Part shown: one piece after another, positions 10,752 to 18,606 of the stretch
How the letters are laid out: each line of letters begins with the position of its first letter
Numbering within the stretch: position 1 is the stretch's first letter
Origin: Bacteroidetes bacterium 46-16
Lineage (GTDB): Bacteria > Bacteroidota > Bacteroidia > Chitinophagales > Chitinophagaceae
Assembly (NCBI GenBank): GCA_001897835.1
Contig: MKUN01000015.1
Span: 1 to 64,000, forward strand
Direction: 5' to 3'
Length of the DNA: 64,000 nucleotides
Notes under the pieces: model-generated
Seen by the model: only the letters and a program-made list of their open reading frames with translations
The model's database searches: none
What the model was told of the DNA's origin: nothing
Translations under genes and position numbers: made by a program

Positions 10752-11660
10752 CTATTCGTAACAGATGCCCGGCACCGGTGCCGCAAATAATATCTTACCC
10801 ATCTTTGCCATTTTGGAGAAATCGTTTCCTTCAAACTCGAAGATGTAGTTATTTTTCGCTACCCAGCATGCGCCATCGTTGGTCTTATACATAACATATG
10901 CATCGATATTCTTGTTCTCATTAATGCCGGTCCTGCTATTACGTTTGTAGTTATAGTTGCTGCTCAGTACCACTTTATAGATCTTTGCAGTACCGGTGAT
11001 CCTAACTTTATATTGATCGGCAATGGCCTTCTCTACAGCGGCATCGCTCATCATTGCACTGGCTCGTACCAGGAAGTTTGCATTGTTCTTGACCTTATCG
11101 GTAACCTTAACATTTAAAGTCCCGGTAGCCAGTACGGTGCCATCCACTTCTTTATCATTTGTCGCCAGCAGTTCTACCTTCACAGGCACAGTAGTGCCCA
11201 CCTTAAGCTTGCTGTTCATTTTGCTCAGGAACATGCGGAATGCATCTTCCGTAAGGTCATACATCTCGAAATACCATCCCTTATCACTCACCATCTGGAT
11301 GCCTGCCTCAGTAGCTGATGCATAATAAGTGGGGCCTGCTGCCGCACTATATATATCATTATAGTCGGCACGCATCTGGGTAGATGAGTAACTGATGCCG
11401 TCCACAGAAAAACGCATGTTCATACTGTTGCACTCTTTACAGGCATCGGTACGGCTCTTATCAAATATCGCGCTGGCATATAGCGGGTCACCCAGTTCCC
11501 AATCTTTCAGTATCTCATTGTCTTTATCAGTAGTCGCTTTGTGGTAGGCTATTTTCTTATTAAAAAAAACGATCTGACCGGGGGCAGTTGCCCCGGCAAA
11601 TGATGATGCAGCATATGCGATCATCGCAATAGTAACGGTAATGCTTTTAAGTAGTTTCAT
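10752..11660 (-). CDS. Secreted protein of unknown function
   Basis: 302 aa with a clear signal peptide (MKLLKSITVTIAMIAYAASSFAGA). The mature part contains a CKEC pair at about residues 75-78 and two further Cys near the C-terminus (ACWVAKNNY, PGICYE), suggesting a periplasmic or secreted fold stabilised by disulphides. No family was recognised. It lies downstream of, and co-directional with, a LytTR two-component system 105 bp away. Its upstream region holds a near-perfect dyad, so it is probably regulated; a link to the LytTR system is only inferred from position. Confidence 0.7.
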   Translation of the reverse strand: MKLLKSITVTIAMIAYAASSFAGATAPGQIVFFNKKIAYHKATTDKDNEILKDWELGDPLYASAIFDKSRTDACKECNSMNMRFSVDGISYSSTQMRADYNDIYSAAAGPTYYASATEAGIQMVSDKGWYFEMYDLTEDAFRMFLSKMNSKLKVGTTVPVKVELLATNDKEVDGTVLATGTLNVKVTDKVKNNANFLVRASAMMSDAAVEKAIADQYKVRITGTAKIYKVVLSSNYNYKRNSRTGINENKNIDAYVMYKTNDGACWVAKNNYIFEFEGNDFSKMAKMGKILFAAPVPGICYE

Positions 11661-11680
11661 AATATATTGGTTTTATAGTG

Positions 11681-11715
11681 TAAAAGTAGCGGCGCTATAT
11701 TGCCGGCACTATAGC
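11681..11715 (-). promoter_or_regulatory. Promoter with operator-like dyad upstream of the secreted protein
   Basis: On the minus strand TACTTTTA (11681-11688) resembles the -7 element. The 22-nt dyad GCTATA-N10-TATAGC (11694-11715) with the inner palindrome TGCCGGCA covers the place where the -33 element should lie. Ten of eleven base pairs of the dyad match, suggesting binding by a dimeric regulator. Confidence 0.5.
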
Positions 11716-11764
11716 TAATTCACCAGCAGTATTTATGAATTCACGGGGCTATATACAGGCATCA

Positions 11765-12532
11765 TTAAAAGCCCACCCTTATATTTTTGATAGCATCTTC
11801 CAGTTCGGACTTACGCTCTTTTGATACCGGTATTACGGCTTTATTGTCCATGATCAGCAGGCTTTCCCCCCGGCTGTAGCGGGCCACGAAATTGAAGTTG
11901 ATCATATAGGAACGGTGCGGACGAAAGAAATTACTGCGGGCTGCCAATACATCTTCGAAAAACCTCAGCTTTTTGCTTACCAGTACTTTACTGCCATTAT
12001 GCAGCCATACGTGCGTATATGCCCCGTCGGCCTCCAGCATAACGATATCCGCCACTTCAACGAAAAGCAAACCATCGGCCACCGGCAGGGCAAGGCGATT
12101 AAACTCGTGCTGACGCTGGTTTTCTTTGAGCAGCTCTACCCTTTGCTGCATATTGGCTGCATGTATCTTCTTTCGGGCTTTTGCAAGCGCTGCCGTTAAG
12201 TGATCAATGACGATAGGTTTCAGCAGGTAATCCACTGCTGACACTTCAAATGCCCTTATAGCATATTCGCTGTATGCAGTTGCAAATATTATCTCGAAAT
12301 TGATCTCTTTAATAAATTCAAAAAGGTCGAAACCAGAATACCCGGGCATCTCGATATCGAGAAACACCAATTGCGGTGCATGTTTATTGATGGCCAGTAC
12401 GCCATCGGGTACGTTCGCGGCCTCGCCCACCACTTTTACTTCCGGGCAGTATAGCTCCAGCATATTGGCCAGAGCACGCCTTGCCGGCTCCTCGTCGTCT
12501 ATTATGATACATCTTACTGTTTCCTGCTCCAT
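11765..12532 (-). CDS. LytTR-family response regulator
   Basis: 255 aa from ATG 12532; a GTG two codons upstream (12538) is an alternative. The receiver domain at 1-120 has acidic residues IDDEE at about 11-15 and phospho-acceptor Asp59 in VFLDIEMPG. The LytTR DNA-binding domain spans about 155-250 (YTHVWLHNGSKVLVSKKLRFFEDVL, FFRPHRSYMINF). It acts with the histidine kinase encoded 68 bp upstream on the same strand. LytTR regulators usually bind direct repeats near promoters. Confidence 0.93.
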   Translation of the reverse strand: MEQETVRCIIIDDEEPARRALANMLELYCPEVKVVGEAANVPDGVLAINKHAPQLVFLDIEMPGYSGFDLFEFIKEINFEIIFATAYSEYAIRAFEVSAVDYLLKPIVIDHLTAALAKARKKIHAANMQQRVELLKENQRQHEFNRLALPVADGLLFVEVADIVMLEADGAYTHVWLHNGSKVLVSKKLRFFEDVLAARSNFFRPHRSYMINFNFVARYSRGESLLIMDNKAVIPVSKERKSELEDAIKNIRVGF

Positions 12533-12600
12533 TTGCACGTCTTTGCTGTTTGTGAAATTAAAATATACTCCATCAACCGTTAGAAATTTTCATAAGGCCC

Positions 12601-15531
12601 TTATCCCGGTTCATCAACCGGCTCCCTGTAACATGGTATCAGCAGTTCAACTAAAGTGCCCGAAGCAATACCATTTTCAAAAAGGTCAATGATCTTTACC
12701 CCTATCTTCTCTTTATAATAGCTGTTCAGCAGGTCAAGCCTCTTTTCTGTGGCCTTTATCGCAAAGCCATTCGACCGAATGTCTGCGCTGCGTTGCTTTA
12801 TCTCAATAGCACGCTTCCGGCCTATACCATTATCCTCTATGCTGCAAATGATATGAGCATCCTCATTGTGCTGTTGCCTGAAATGTACACTTAATTGCTT
12901 GGGGCCTTCTTTATGCAGCAATCCATGTTTTATCGCATTTTCTATGAAGGGCTGAATGATCATTGCAGGTATGTATATTTCAGCCGCATCAATTTCCTGA
13001 TCGGTATCCAGCGAATAAGTGAATTGAGCGCCAAAGCGCAGTTTTTCCAGATCGAGATACAGGGCCAGTATGTCGATCTCCTGCTGCAGGGGTATCGACT
13101 CCTTACCCGAAGCATCCAGAACTTTACGCATCAGCTCGCTGAACCTGCCCAGGTACCGGTTGGCATTCTTTATATCGTTGCGTAATACAAAATCCTGTAT
13201 AGAGTTAAGGGCATTAAATACAAAGTGGGGGTTCATTTGTGCCTTCAGCGCCGTCAGTTGCGAGGAGCGTATCAGTTGCCGTAATTTACTTTTATGTTTC
13301 AAAGCCCTTATACGCCAAAAGAAGACAAGCGAAACCATCAATGCCCCCGTTATGCCCACCAGCAAGTAAAACCACCAGCGCTGCCAGAAAGGCTTGCTGA
13401 TACTTATGCTCATGATATATGGCTGCGACGATTCAAAACCGTCTTCATTTACCGTCTTCGCATAAAAAGTATAATCCCCGGGGGGCAAAGAAGAATAGTT
13501 GATGCAACTCACATCGGGAGCTGCTTGTTGCCAGGCAGTATCGTAGCCTTCCAGTTTATAACGGTAGCTGTACTCGTACTTTTCTCCCAGCCCTATTGTC
13601 CCAAGGCAAAAGGTGAGTTTATTTTCTTTACTGCCCAGCGACAGCATTTTGCTTAACGCGTATTCCCTGTCATTTACCCGCAAGCGCTCCAGGATTATCG
13701 GCGGGCATACATCATTGATGTTCTTTATGTAGCGTGAAAAAACGAACAAGCCCTTTGTGCTAGCCAGGTACACCATGTTATCGTTCACAAGAATGTCGTT
13801 TATTTCCATGGCTGGCAGGCCGTCATGGCTATCTATATAGGTTACATTGCCTGTCGAATCAATAATATTCAGCCCCTTTTCCGTAGCGACCCATATCTGC
13901 TTACCTGTCTCGTATATCACGCGCACGTTATTACCATGCAGGCCTTTTTGCCGGGAGTAAACGTCAATTACTTCCTCATCTTTTACTTTCAGCAGGTTAC
14001 CATTTACAGTGCCTATCCATAATATTCCGTCAGGGCCCAGCCTCATGCATACTGCATATATCTTCGCACCCTTATACAGGAGCTCTTTTTGCGTACCTGC
14101 TGTATCATAATAATAAGCACCGTCCGTGCAACCTACCCATCTCAGGTGCCGCAATTTATCATATGCCACACAGCGTGTTGGCGAGGGGCATACATACCAT
14201 GCACTGTCATGTATCTTGTCATTTATTTTCAACATGGCCGCCCCCACATTGGTGGCATAAAGCATTTCATTATCGTTTATGAACACAAAGTCCTTTACGC
14301 CCTGCACAAGGCCCAGCTTCACCGTCTTCCCGCTCTTTATGTCATATGCATGCACTACTCCATGGCTGATGTAAAGATCGCCTGCACACTGATCGATCTT
14401 CTCAACAAGTTGGGTCTTTTCATTATTAAACAATTTGTGTTCAACATGTCCCGCATTCAGGACGTCCACGATACCGTTAAAGTAGCCTGCATAAAGCCCC
14501 GTATTGCTGGCGTAAAGGGCAGTGACATGATTGGCCGACAGTTCACTGTTAGCGGTAGTATATTGCCATATGCCTATATTGGGTATGATGTGAATGCCGC
14601 TCTCCAGGGTCGCTATCCAGTAATTGCCTTCCATATCCATCATCACATCGGACACGTTGCTGCCACCAAAAAAATATTTTCCTCCGTAAACAGGATGTAA
14701 ATTACTGTCCACACACACTGTTCCATTCTGCGTATTGATCCATATCCTGCCGTCCTGCACCTGTGAAATGTTGAATATGCGCCCTTGTGTAAGGCCTGCC
14801 GGTATGGGATTTACCAGCAGGGAATCGCCCCTTAGCTCCGACAAATAATATTGCCGCTGTGTGTTCAGCTCCGAATATAATAAAAGCCTGTCGCCGAGGT
14901 AATCGAATTTCATGCCCCCATGTCCGAATGTGCGCATCACGTCAGGATCACTGATCTTGTTTATCGTCTTAAGCTTCCCGTTTTCCCAGCGGTACAATTT
15001 ATCTGCTGCTATCAATACTGATCCGTCGCGATCGTGAAATATTTCAGCAGGCGAAGTATTTACAGGCATTTCTACCCGTTTCAGCTTTTTATCTCCATAC
15101 AAGACGAAAAAAGCCCCCTGGGCGCCAACATATAGGTTACCTTCGCTGTCCACATCAATGGGTGGATTAACTGTTATGTACTTCGAAGCATCGAATACCA
15201 GGCGCATCGAATCATGCTCGATACAAAATATTTGCCGGGTGAAATTCTGGCACCAGATGCGCCCGTATTTATCTTCAAGTATGTGCGAGATGCCCCTTGA
15301 ATTGCGTTGCTGGTTAGTGAATTGCCGGAAAGAGCCATTGCTATACCGGAAGATACCGTCATTGCAGCCTATCCAAACGCTGCCTCTTTTATCCTGGTAC
15401 AGGTAATAGATCTCATTGATGGGAAAGCCATGCCGCTCATTGAAGCTGTAGCTATAAGGCTGCTGTGCGAAAACAGGTCCGCAGAGCAATACGAACAGAA
15501 CGATGCAAAATCCCTTTAGCTCCCGCAACAT
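12601..15531 (-). CDS. Propeller-type sensor histidine kinase (LytS-like)
   Basis: About 976 aa from ATG 15531, chosen because it begins directly with a signal peptide (MLRELKGFCIVLFVLLCGPVFAQ); an ATG at 15600 would add 23 residues ahead of it. Two-component-regulator propeller repeats (WIGCNDGIFRY, IWVATEKGLNII and similar) fill about 25-640, followed by a Y_Y_Y domain (about 660-725), one TM helix (WWFYLLVGITGALMVSLVFFW), and a His_kinase domain with NPHFVFNALNSIQDF (phospho-His about 769). The HATPase has IQPFIENAIKHGL. The periplasmic propeller probably senses a ligand; the partner is the adjacent LytTR regulator. Confidence 0.93.
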   Translation of the reverse strand: MLRELKGFCIVLFVLLCGPVFAQQPYSYSFNERHGFPINEIYYLYQDKRGSVWIGCNDGIFRYSNGSFRQFTNQQRNSRGISHILEDKYGRIWCQNFTRQIFCIEHDSMRLVFDASKYITVNPPIDVDSEGNLYVGAQGAFFVLYGDKKLKRVEMPVNTSPAEIFHDRDGSVLIAADKLYRWENGKLKTINKISDPDVMRTFGHGGMKFDYLGDRLLLYSELNTQRQYYLSELRGDSLLVNPIPAGLTQGRIFNISQVQDGRIWINTQNGTVCVDSNLHPVYGGKYFFGGSNVSDVMMDMEGNYWIATLESGIHIIPNIGIWQYTTANSELSANHVTALYASNTGLYAGYFNGIVDVLNAGHVEHKLFNNEKTQLVEKIDQCAGDLYISHGVVHAYDIKSGKTVKLGLVQGVKDFVFINDNEMLYATNVGAAMLKINDKIHDSAWYVCPSPTRCVAYDKLRHLRWVGCTDGAYYYDTAGTQKELLYKGAKIYAVCMRLGPDGILWIGTVNGNLLKVKDEEVIDVYSRQKGLHGNNVRVIYETGKQIWVATEKGLNIIDSTGNVTYIDSHDGLPAMEINDILVNDNMVYLASTKGLFVFSRYIKNINDVCPPIILERLRVNDREYALSKMLSLGSKENKLTFCLGTIGLGEKYEYSYRYKLEGYDTAWQQAAPDVSCINYSSLPPGDYTFYAKTVNEDGFESSQPYIMSISISKPFWQRWWFYLLVGITGALMVSLVFFWRIRALKHKSKLRQLIRSSQLTALKAQMNPHFVFNALNSIQDFVLRNDIKNANRYLGRFSELMRKVLDASGKESIPLQQEIDILALYLDLEKLRFGAQFTYSLDTDQEIDAAEIYIPAMIIQPFIENAIKHGLLHKEGPKQLSVHFRQQHNEDAHIICSIEDNGIGRKRAIEIKQRSADIRSNGFAIKATEKRLDLLNSYYKEKIGVKIIDLFENGIASGTLVELLIPCYREPVDEPG

Positions 15532-15620
15532 AATCAGCCTTAAATATAAAATATTGCAGCATATATTTATGCTTATTGATACATGAATAGCTTGTTTCAA
15601 TTCATGAAATTACTTTCTAA

Positions 15621-15647
15621 TTGAATCTGGAGCTTTAATTACATTTG
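15621..15647 (+). promoter_or_regulatory. Promoter of the glycosyltransferase gene
   Basis: TTG at 15621-15623 and TACATTTG at 15640-15647, 16 bases apart; the ATG lies 10 bases after the -7 element. Confidence 0.55.
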
Positions 15648-15657
15648 CCATTGCTTC

Positions 15658-16530
15658 ATGATAGACATAATTATCCCTACATATAATCGCCCGAAGGATA
15701 TTGAAAAATTTGTAGCTGAGATACAGAAGCAGGCATACGCCGATTATCATGTCTATATTATAGATGATTGCGGCGAACATCCTATTGAGCACCTTATTCC
15801 TTTAAATGGCCGTTTCACATACATAAAATTACCCACCAATAAAGGGCAGGCCTATGCACGAAATGTAGGTATAGAACAAGGGAAAGGAGATATCATCGTT
15901 TCGTTGGATGATGATGCATGGTTCGAGAATGAGGACAGTCTCTTCATCGTCCAGGAATATTTTAACCAATATCCCGCTCTCGGCTGCCTGATGTTCGACG
16001 TTCGTTCGCCAAATGAAGCCTATCTAAGCCAACTACAAAATATCCAGGCCGACGGGCAGATCATTGGCAGCCATATCACCTGTGGCTGTGCCTACTCAAG
16101 GAAAGCGATTGAACATGTAGGTGGCTTCAATAAGTTCATTCACTCCGTCGGCGAAGAAACTGATATTACACTAAAAATGGTGCATAGCGGCTATGAGCTC
16201 CGTTTTGCGAAACGCATTCATGTTTATCACAATTATATGCCGGGAGAGCGCAGCGCTGCCTGGTATCGCAGGTTAAGGTTCAACGCCACCCGCAATGATA
16301 TGCTCATCGTAGCAATGCATTACCCCTTAATTTGGGTATTACCATATTTTTTCGGCAAATACTTGTCGCATGTGCTGTTCAGCTTCAGAAGCAAAAGAGC
16401 CCCCTTATCGGTAGGCTTGTATAGCCTGTTAGCGCTGCCCGTAGCCTTATTAAAACTGCCCCTGGCCCTTAGTGAGCGCAAGCCCCTGACCAATAAACAA
16501 TTTTCGGAATGGCTTAAAATAAGATGGTAA
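15658..16530 (+). CDS. Family 2 glycosyltransferase
   Basis: 290 aa. The GT-A fold begins MIDIIIPTYNRPKDIEKFV, has the acceptor-binding GQAYARNVGIEQGKGD segment and the metal-binding SLDDDAW (DDD at 84-86). A hydrophobic C-terminal region (about 220-280) may associate with the membrane. It transfers a sugar from a nucleotide sugar; donor and acceptor cannot be read. It stands alone, just before the tRNA locus, and is divergent from the histidine kinase. Confidence 0.88.
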   Translation: MIDIIIPTYNRPKDIEKFVAEIQKQAYADYHVYIIDDCGEHPIEHLIPLNGRFTYIKLPTNKGQAYARNVGIEQGKGDIIVSLDDDAWFENEDSLFIVQEYFNQYPALGCLMFDVRSPNEAYLSQLQNIQADGQIIGSHITCGCAYSRKAIEHVGGFNKFIHSVGEETDITLKMVHSGYELRFAKRIHVYHNYMPGERSAAWYRRLRFNATRNDMLIVAMHYPLIWVLPYFFGKYLSHVLFSFRSKRAPLSVGLYSLLALPVALLKLPLALSERKPLTNKQFSEWLKIRW

Positions 16531-16589
16531 GCTATACTGGCTGCTACTAAAAAGTGTAACAATTCTGTTTTATTTTATCGAAAATCTAC

Positions 16590-16616
16590 TACATTTGCAC
16601 TCCCGAATATTTCGGG
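16590..16616 (+). promoter_or_regulatory. tRNA promoter and leader hairpin
   Basis: TACATTTG at 16590-16597 fits the -7 consensus. It is followed by the hairpin CCCGAA-TAT-TTCGGG (16602-16616) in the 5' leader of the tRNA, which would be removed by RNase P. Confidence 0.6.
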
Positions 16617-16631
16617 TTGGCTCATTAGCCG

Positions 16632-16708
16632 GGTCCTATAGCTCAGTTGGTTAGAGCACCTGACTCATAATCAGGGGGTCCTAGGTTCAAGTCCTAGTGG
16701 GACCACCA
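16632..16708 (+). tRNA. tRNA with CAT anticodon, probably tRNA-Ile2 (lysidine-modified)
   Basis: A complete 77-nt cloverleaf. The acceptor GGTCCTA pairs with TGGGACC, the D arm is GCTCAGTTGGTTAGAGC, the anticodon stem CCTGA/TCAGG carries loop CTCATAA (anticodon CAT), the T arm is CTAGG/CCTAG, and CCA is encoded. It is not the initiator because the anticodon stem lacks three G-C pairs. C4-G69 and C5-G68 in the acceptor are the pairs known to favour TilS recognition, so tRNA-Ile2 is more likely than elongator Met; this is inference. Two 5'-less copies of its 3' half follow within 800 bp. Confidence 0.92.
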
Positions 16709-16737
16709 AAACCAGCCGTTTATGGCTGGTTTTTTTT
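16708..16737 (+). terminator. tRNA terminator
   Basis: AAAACCAGCC / GGCTGGTTTT with a 6-nt loop and eight T residues, directly after the encoded CCA. The GIY-YIG ATG starts 3 bases after the T run. Confidence 0.9.
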
Positions 16738-16740
16738 ATC

Positions 16741-17040
16741 ATGCCATGTGTTTACATACTATATAGTCCCGCAAAGGATACCTATTACTGTGGTGCCACC
16801 ACATTAACTGCTTCTGAGCGGCTATACCACCATCTAAGCGATTATTATGATGCAAAATACACGGCACGGATAAAAGACTGGGAAATTTATATCCAGATCG
16901 ATTGTTCTTCAATGAAGCAGGCGATGGCTATAGAAAAGCATATCAAAAGCATGAAAAGTAAGAAGTATATAAGGAATTTGACGCAATATCCCGATATCAT
17001 TCAAAAACTAATTGAAAAATATGCTGTGCCTGACTCCTAA
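16741..17040 (+). CDS. Small GIY-YIG endonuclease-like protein
   Basis: 99 aa, a single GIY-YIG (URI/UPF0213-like) domain. VYI (4-6) and YCG (17-19) form the signature strands, an Arg follows at about 28 (SERLYHH) and the catalytic Glu is in AIEKHIKSM (about 63). All key positions look intact, so nuclease activity is plausible. The ATG follows the tRNA terminator by 3 bases, so expression would need read-through or an internal promoter. Its last codons (PDS, stop) are formed by the anticodon arm of the second tRNA copy. Base composition is visibly A/T-richer than the flanking genes. Intron-type homing nucleases and small DNA-repair-like nucleases share this fold; the biological role is unknown. 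Confidence 0.85.
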   Translation: MPCVYILYSPAKDTYYCGATTLTASERLYHHLSDYYDAKYTARIKDWEIYIQIDCSSMKQAMAIEKHIKSMKSKKYIRNLTQYPDIIQKLIEKYAVPDS

Positions 17041-17089
17041 TCAGGGTCCCGATAGCTATCGGGATAGGTTCAAGTCCTAGTGGGACCAC
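17029..17089 (+). pseudogene. tRNA 3'-half remnant, copy 2
   Basis: It carries the anticodon arm (CCTGA-CTCCTAA-TCAGG), the T arm core AGG-TTCAAGT-CCT and the acceptor 3' strand TGGGACC, followed by ACA instead of ACCA. The acceptor 5' strand and D arm are absent, replaced by the end of the GIY-YIG ORF. A palindrome is inserted where the variable loop was. It cannot fold into a tRNA. Confidence 0.85.
17047..17064. repeat. Palindrome inside tRNA remnant 2
   Basis: The perfect palindrome CCCGATAGCTATCGGG (17048-17063) is flanked by T and A and sits exactly between the anticodon stem and the T stem. The same palindrome, less one base pair, is at 17420-17436. From memory this 18-mer is frequent in many Bacteroidota genomes; that is not verified here. 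Confidence 0.9.
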
Positions 17090-17117
17090 AAAAACCAGCC
17101 GTTTATGGCTGGTTTTT
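17090..17117 (+). terminator. Second copy of the tRNA terminator
   Basis: AAAAACCAGCC / GGCTGGTTTTT with the same GTTTAT loop as the terminator at 16708. Confidence 0.85.
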
Positions 17118-17122
17118 TTATT

Positions 17123-17400
17123 ATGCCATGTGTTTACATACTATATAGTCCCCAAAGGATAGCTATTACTGTGGTGCTACCATGTTAACTGCTTTTGAGC
17201 GGCTAAGCCAACATCTAAGCAATTATTATGATGCAAAATACACTGCAAGGATAAAAGACCGGGAAATTTATATCAGATAGATTGTTCTTCAATGAAGCAG
17301 GCGATGGCCATAAAAAATCACATTAAAAGCATGAGGCATATAAGGAATTTGATACAATACCTGGAGATCATTCAAAAAACTAATTGAAAAATACACTGTA
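17123..17400 (+). pseudogene. Decayed second GIY-YIG ORF
   Basis: It is clearly homologous along its whole length to the ORF at 16741 (same start MPCVYILYSP). A one-base deletion at codon 11 gives a stop after 21 aa. Further differences are a one-base deletion near 17271, a loss of about nine bases near 17333 and a one-base insertion near 17377. It ends against tRNA remnant 3, as the intact copy ends against remnant 2. Confidence 0.85.
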
Positions 17401-17452
17401 CCTGGCCCATAATCAGGATTCCGATAGCTATCGGGACAGGTTCAAGTCCTGG
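17401..17452 (+). pseudogene. tRNA 3'-half remnant, copy 3
   Basis: CCTGG-CCCATAA-TCAGG is followed by the inserted palindrome and AGG-TTCAAGT-CCTGG; similarity to the tRNA then stops at about 17452, before the acceptor strand. The antisense of its T loop supplies the TGA stop of the minus-strand membrane gene that begins at 18491. Confidence 0.75.
17420..17436. repeat. Palindrome inside tRNA remnant 3
   Basis: TCCGATAGCTATCGGGA, at the same structural place as the copy at 17047-17064, with one base lost from the left arm. Confidence 0.9.
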
Positions 17453-18491
17453 CATTCGTATGTGAATCAGGATGCCTCTTGATTTTCCTTTGCAGGAAGT
17501 GCATCAACCTGTGGTGAATAGGGCTGAAAATCAGAACAAACAGGCCGGATAAGAAGGAGGAAATTAAAGCATCGGATAAATGCAGTGTATGTGACAACCA
17601 ATGCAGAAAATAGTGCTCTACTGTATTGTAAATAATAACTATAGCTGTGAAAATAGTACCATCTACAACTGTACGCCGGATAATAGTGCCGGTGTCAAAC
17701 GTATCGAAAAAGAATACGCTCATCAATAGTGATATCGTAAGTACCAATGCTTTTACCGATGTCAGAATAAGGTTTGCAAGCGGGCCGATTTCTCCATTAA
17801 GCAGCTCTGTCATCACACTTATCAATACCAGGAACGAATAAGAGATCAACCCCCAAAATAACCACAAAATTTTATTTTGCTCAGACTGTATCGCTTTTTT
17901 ATAGTTAACGAAAAGGCACATTAGTGCCGTTAATAAAAGAGTGGCGAACACCAGTAACTTTATGAAACCACCCTGGTATGAGGCAATTGCGGCTAATGCA
18001 ACGAACATTAAAGGAAAAACCACCCAGATATATCCTTTTAACGTCCACACCAAATACCGGGAGACGGCCTTATTTCGGGGGAATACACTTTTTATATCAT
18101 TTTCAGTGAGCTGTCTCGGAAAACTCTGGAGAGATTTAATAAGAACTGTAAATGATATTGCCGTGCTAATAACCACGATCAGATCTGGCGACAAACTATA
18201 AATCTGATAAATATTCATTGATGCATTATTTTGTACCATCAACGACAGGAACAAGGCATATAGCAAAACTCCGAGGTGATGCTTGTTTTTGATTGTGAGG
18301 ATGAACGAGCAAAGTATAAACAAAGGAGCAACGACCATATAGGGTATTAAAGGCAGAAAGCTAAGCTTATTGTAGGCGTGGGTGCTAAAAAAAAGCACAA
18401 AAAAAATGACCCAAAGTGTTACTGCCAACGCAAGTGACAAAAAATTTATTCCCCTGACCAGCTTTAATCTTGGTACGTTCATCGTAACCAA
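17442..18491 (-). CDS. Multi-pass membrane sensor-like protein without an output domain (probably 3'-truncated)
   Basis: 349 aa with about eight to nine hydrophobic segments. The C-terminal IFSPIHHRLMHFLQRKIKRH resembles the linker that, in 7TM sensor proteins, leads into a kinase, phosphatase or cyclase domain, yet the protein stops eight to ten residues later. The last codons (TNART and TGA) are the antisense of tRNA remnant 3. The gene therefore seems to have lost its 3' end at the tRNA-cassette boundary and to have recruited a stop there. A functional stand-alone membrane protein is possible. Specific function is not recognised. Confidence 0.65.
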   Translation of the reverse strand: MVTMNVPRLKLVRGINFLSLALAVTLWVIFFVLFFSTHAYNKLSFLPLIPYMVVAPLFILCSFILTIKNKHHLGVLLYALFLSLMVQNNASMNIYQIYSLSPDLIVVISTAISFTVLIKSLQSFPRQLTENDIKSVFPRNKAVSRYLVWTLKGYIWVVFPLMFVALAAIASYQGGFIKLLVFATLLLTALMCLFVNYKKAIQSEQNKILWLFWGLISYSFLVLISVMTELLNGEIGPLANLILTSVKALVLTISLLMSVFFFDTFDTGTIIRRTVVDGTIFTAIVIIYNTVEHYFLHWLSHTLHLSDALISSFLSGLFVLIFSPIHHRLMHFLQRKIKRHPDSHTNART

Positions 18492-18564
18492 AATAACTTA
18501 TTTTTATTTTATAGGAGCATTTAATTCACCTGCAGAGCGGCACTTGAAAGTTCTAACCTTTTCG

Positions 18565-18587
18565 GTTTGTGGCTGGTTTTTTATTAT
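18565..18587 (+). repeat. Degenerate copy of the cassette terminator
   Basis: GTTTGTGGCTGGTTTTTTATTAT matches the loop, 3' stem, T run and following ATTAT of the terminator at 17101-17124 with one substitution and one missing T. The 5' stem arm (CCAGCC) is lost. It lies just past the 5' end of the truncated membrane gene. Confidence 0.55.
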
Positions 18588-18606
18588 TTGATATTCGGGA
18601 AGCGGT

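Larger units (their letters stand above)
16659..17455 (+). mobile_element. Candidate tRNA-targeting GIY-YIG cassette array, period ~370 bp
   Basis: The anticodon-arm sequence CCTGACTCATAATCAGG recurs at 16659, 17029 (CTCCTAA loop) and 17401 (GCCCATAA loop), spaced 370 and 372 bp. Between the copies lie, in the same order, the tRNA 3' half, a terminator and a GIY-YIG ORF, intact in unit 1 and decayed in unit 2. The layout is what repeated insertion into one tRNA site, with regeneration of the full tRNA at the upstream end, would leave. A plain tandem duplication would give a similar picture. Confidence 0.6.

Noticed and set aside
17029-17089. Possible second tRNA with a CCT anticodon
   Set aside because: It has no acceptor 5' strand or D arm and no CCA; the anticodon change is within a decaying copy.
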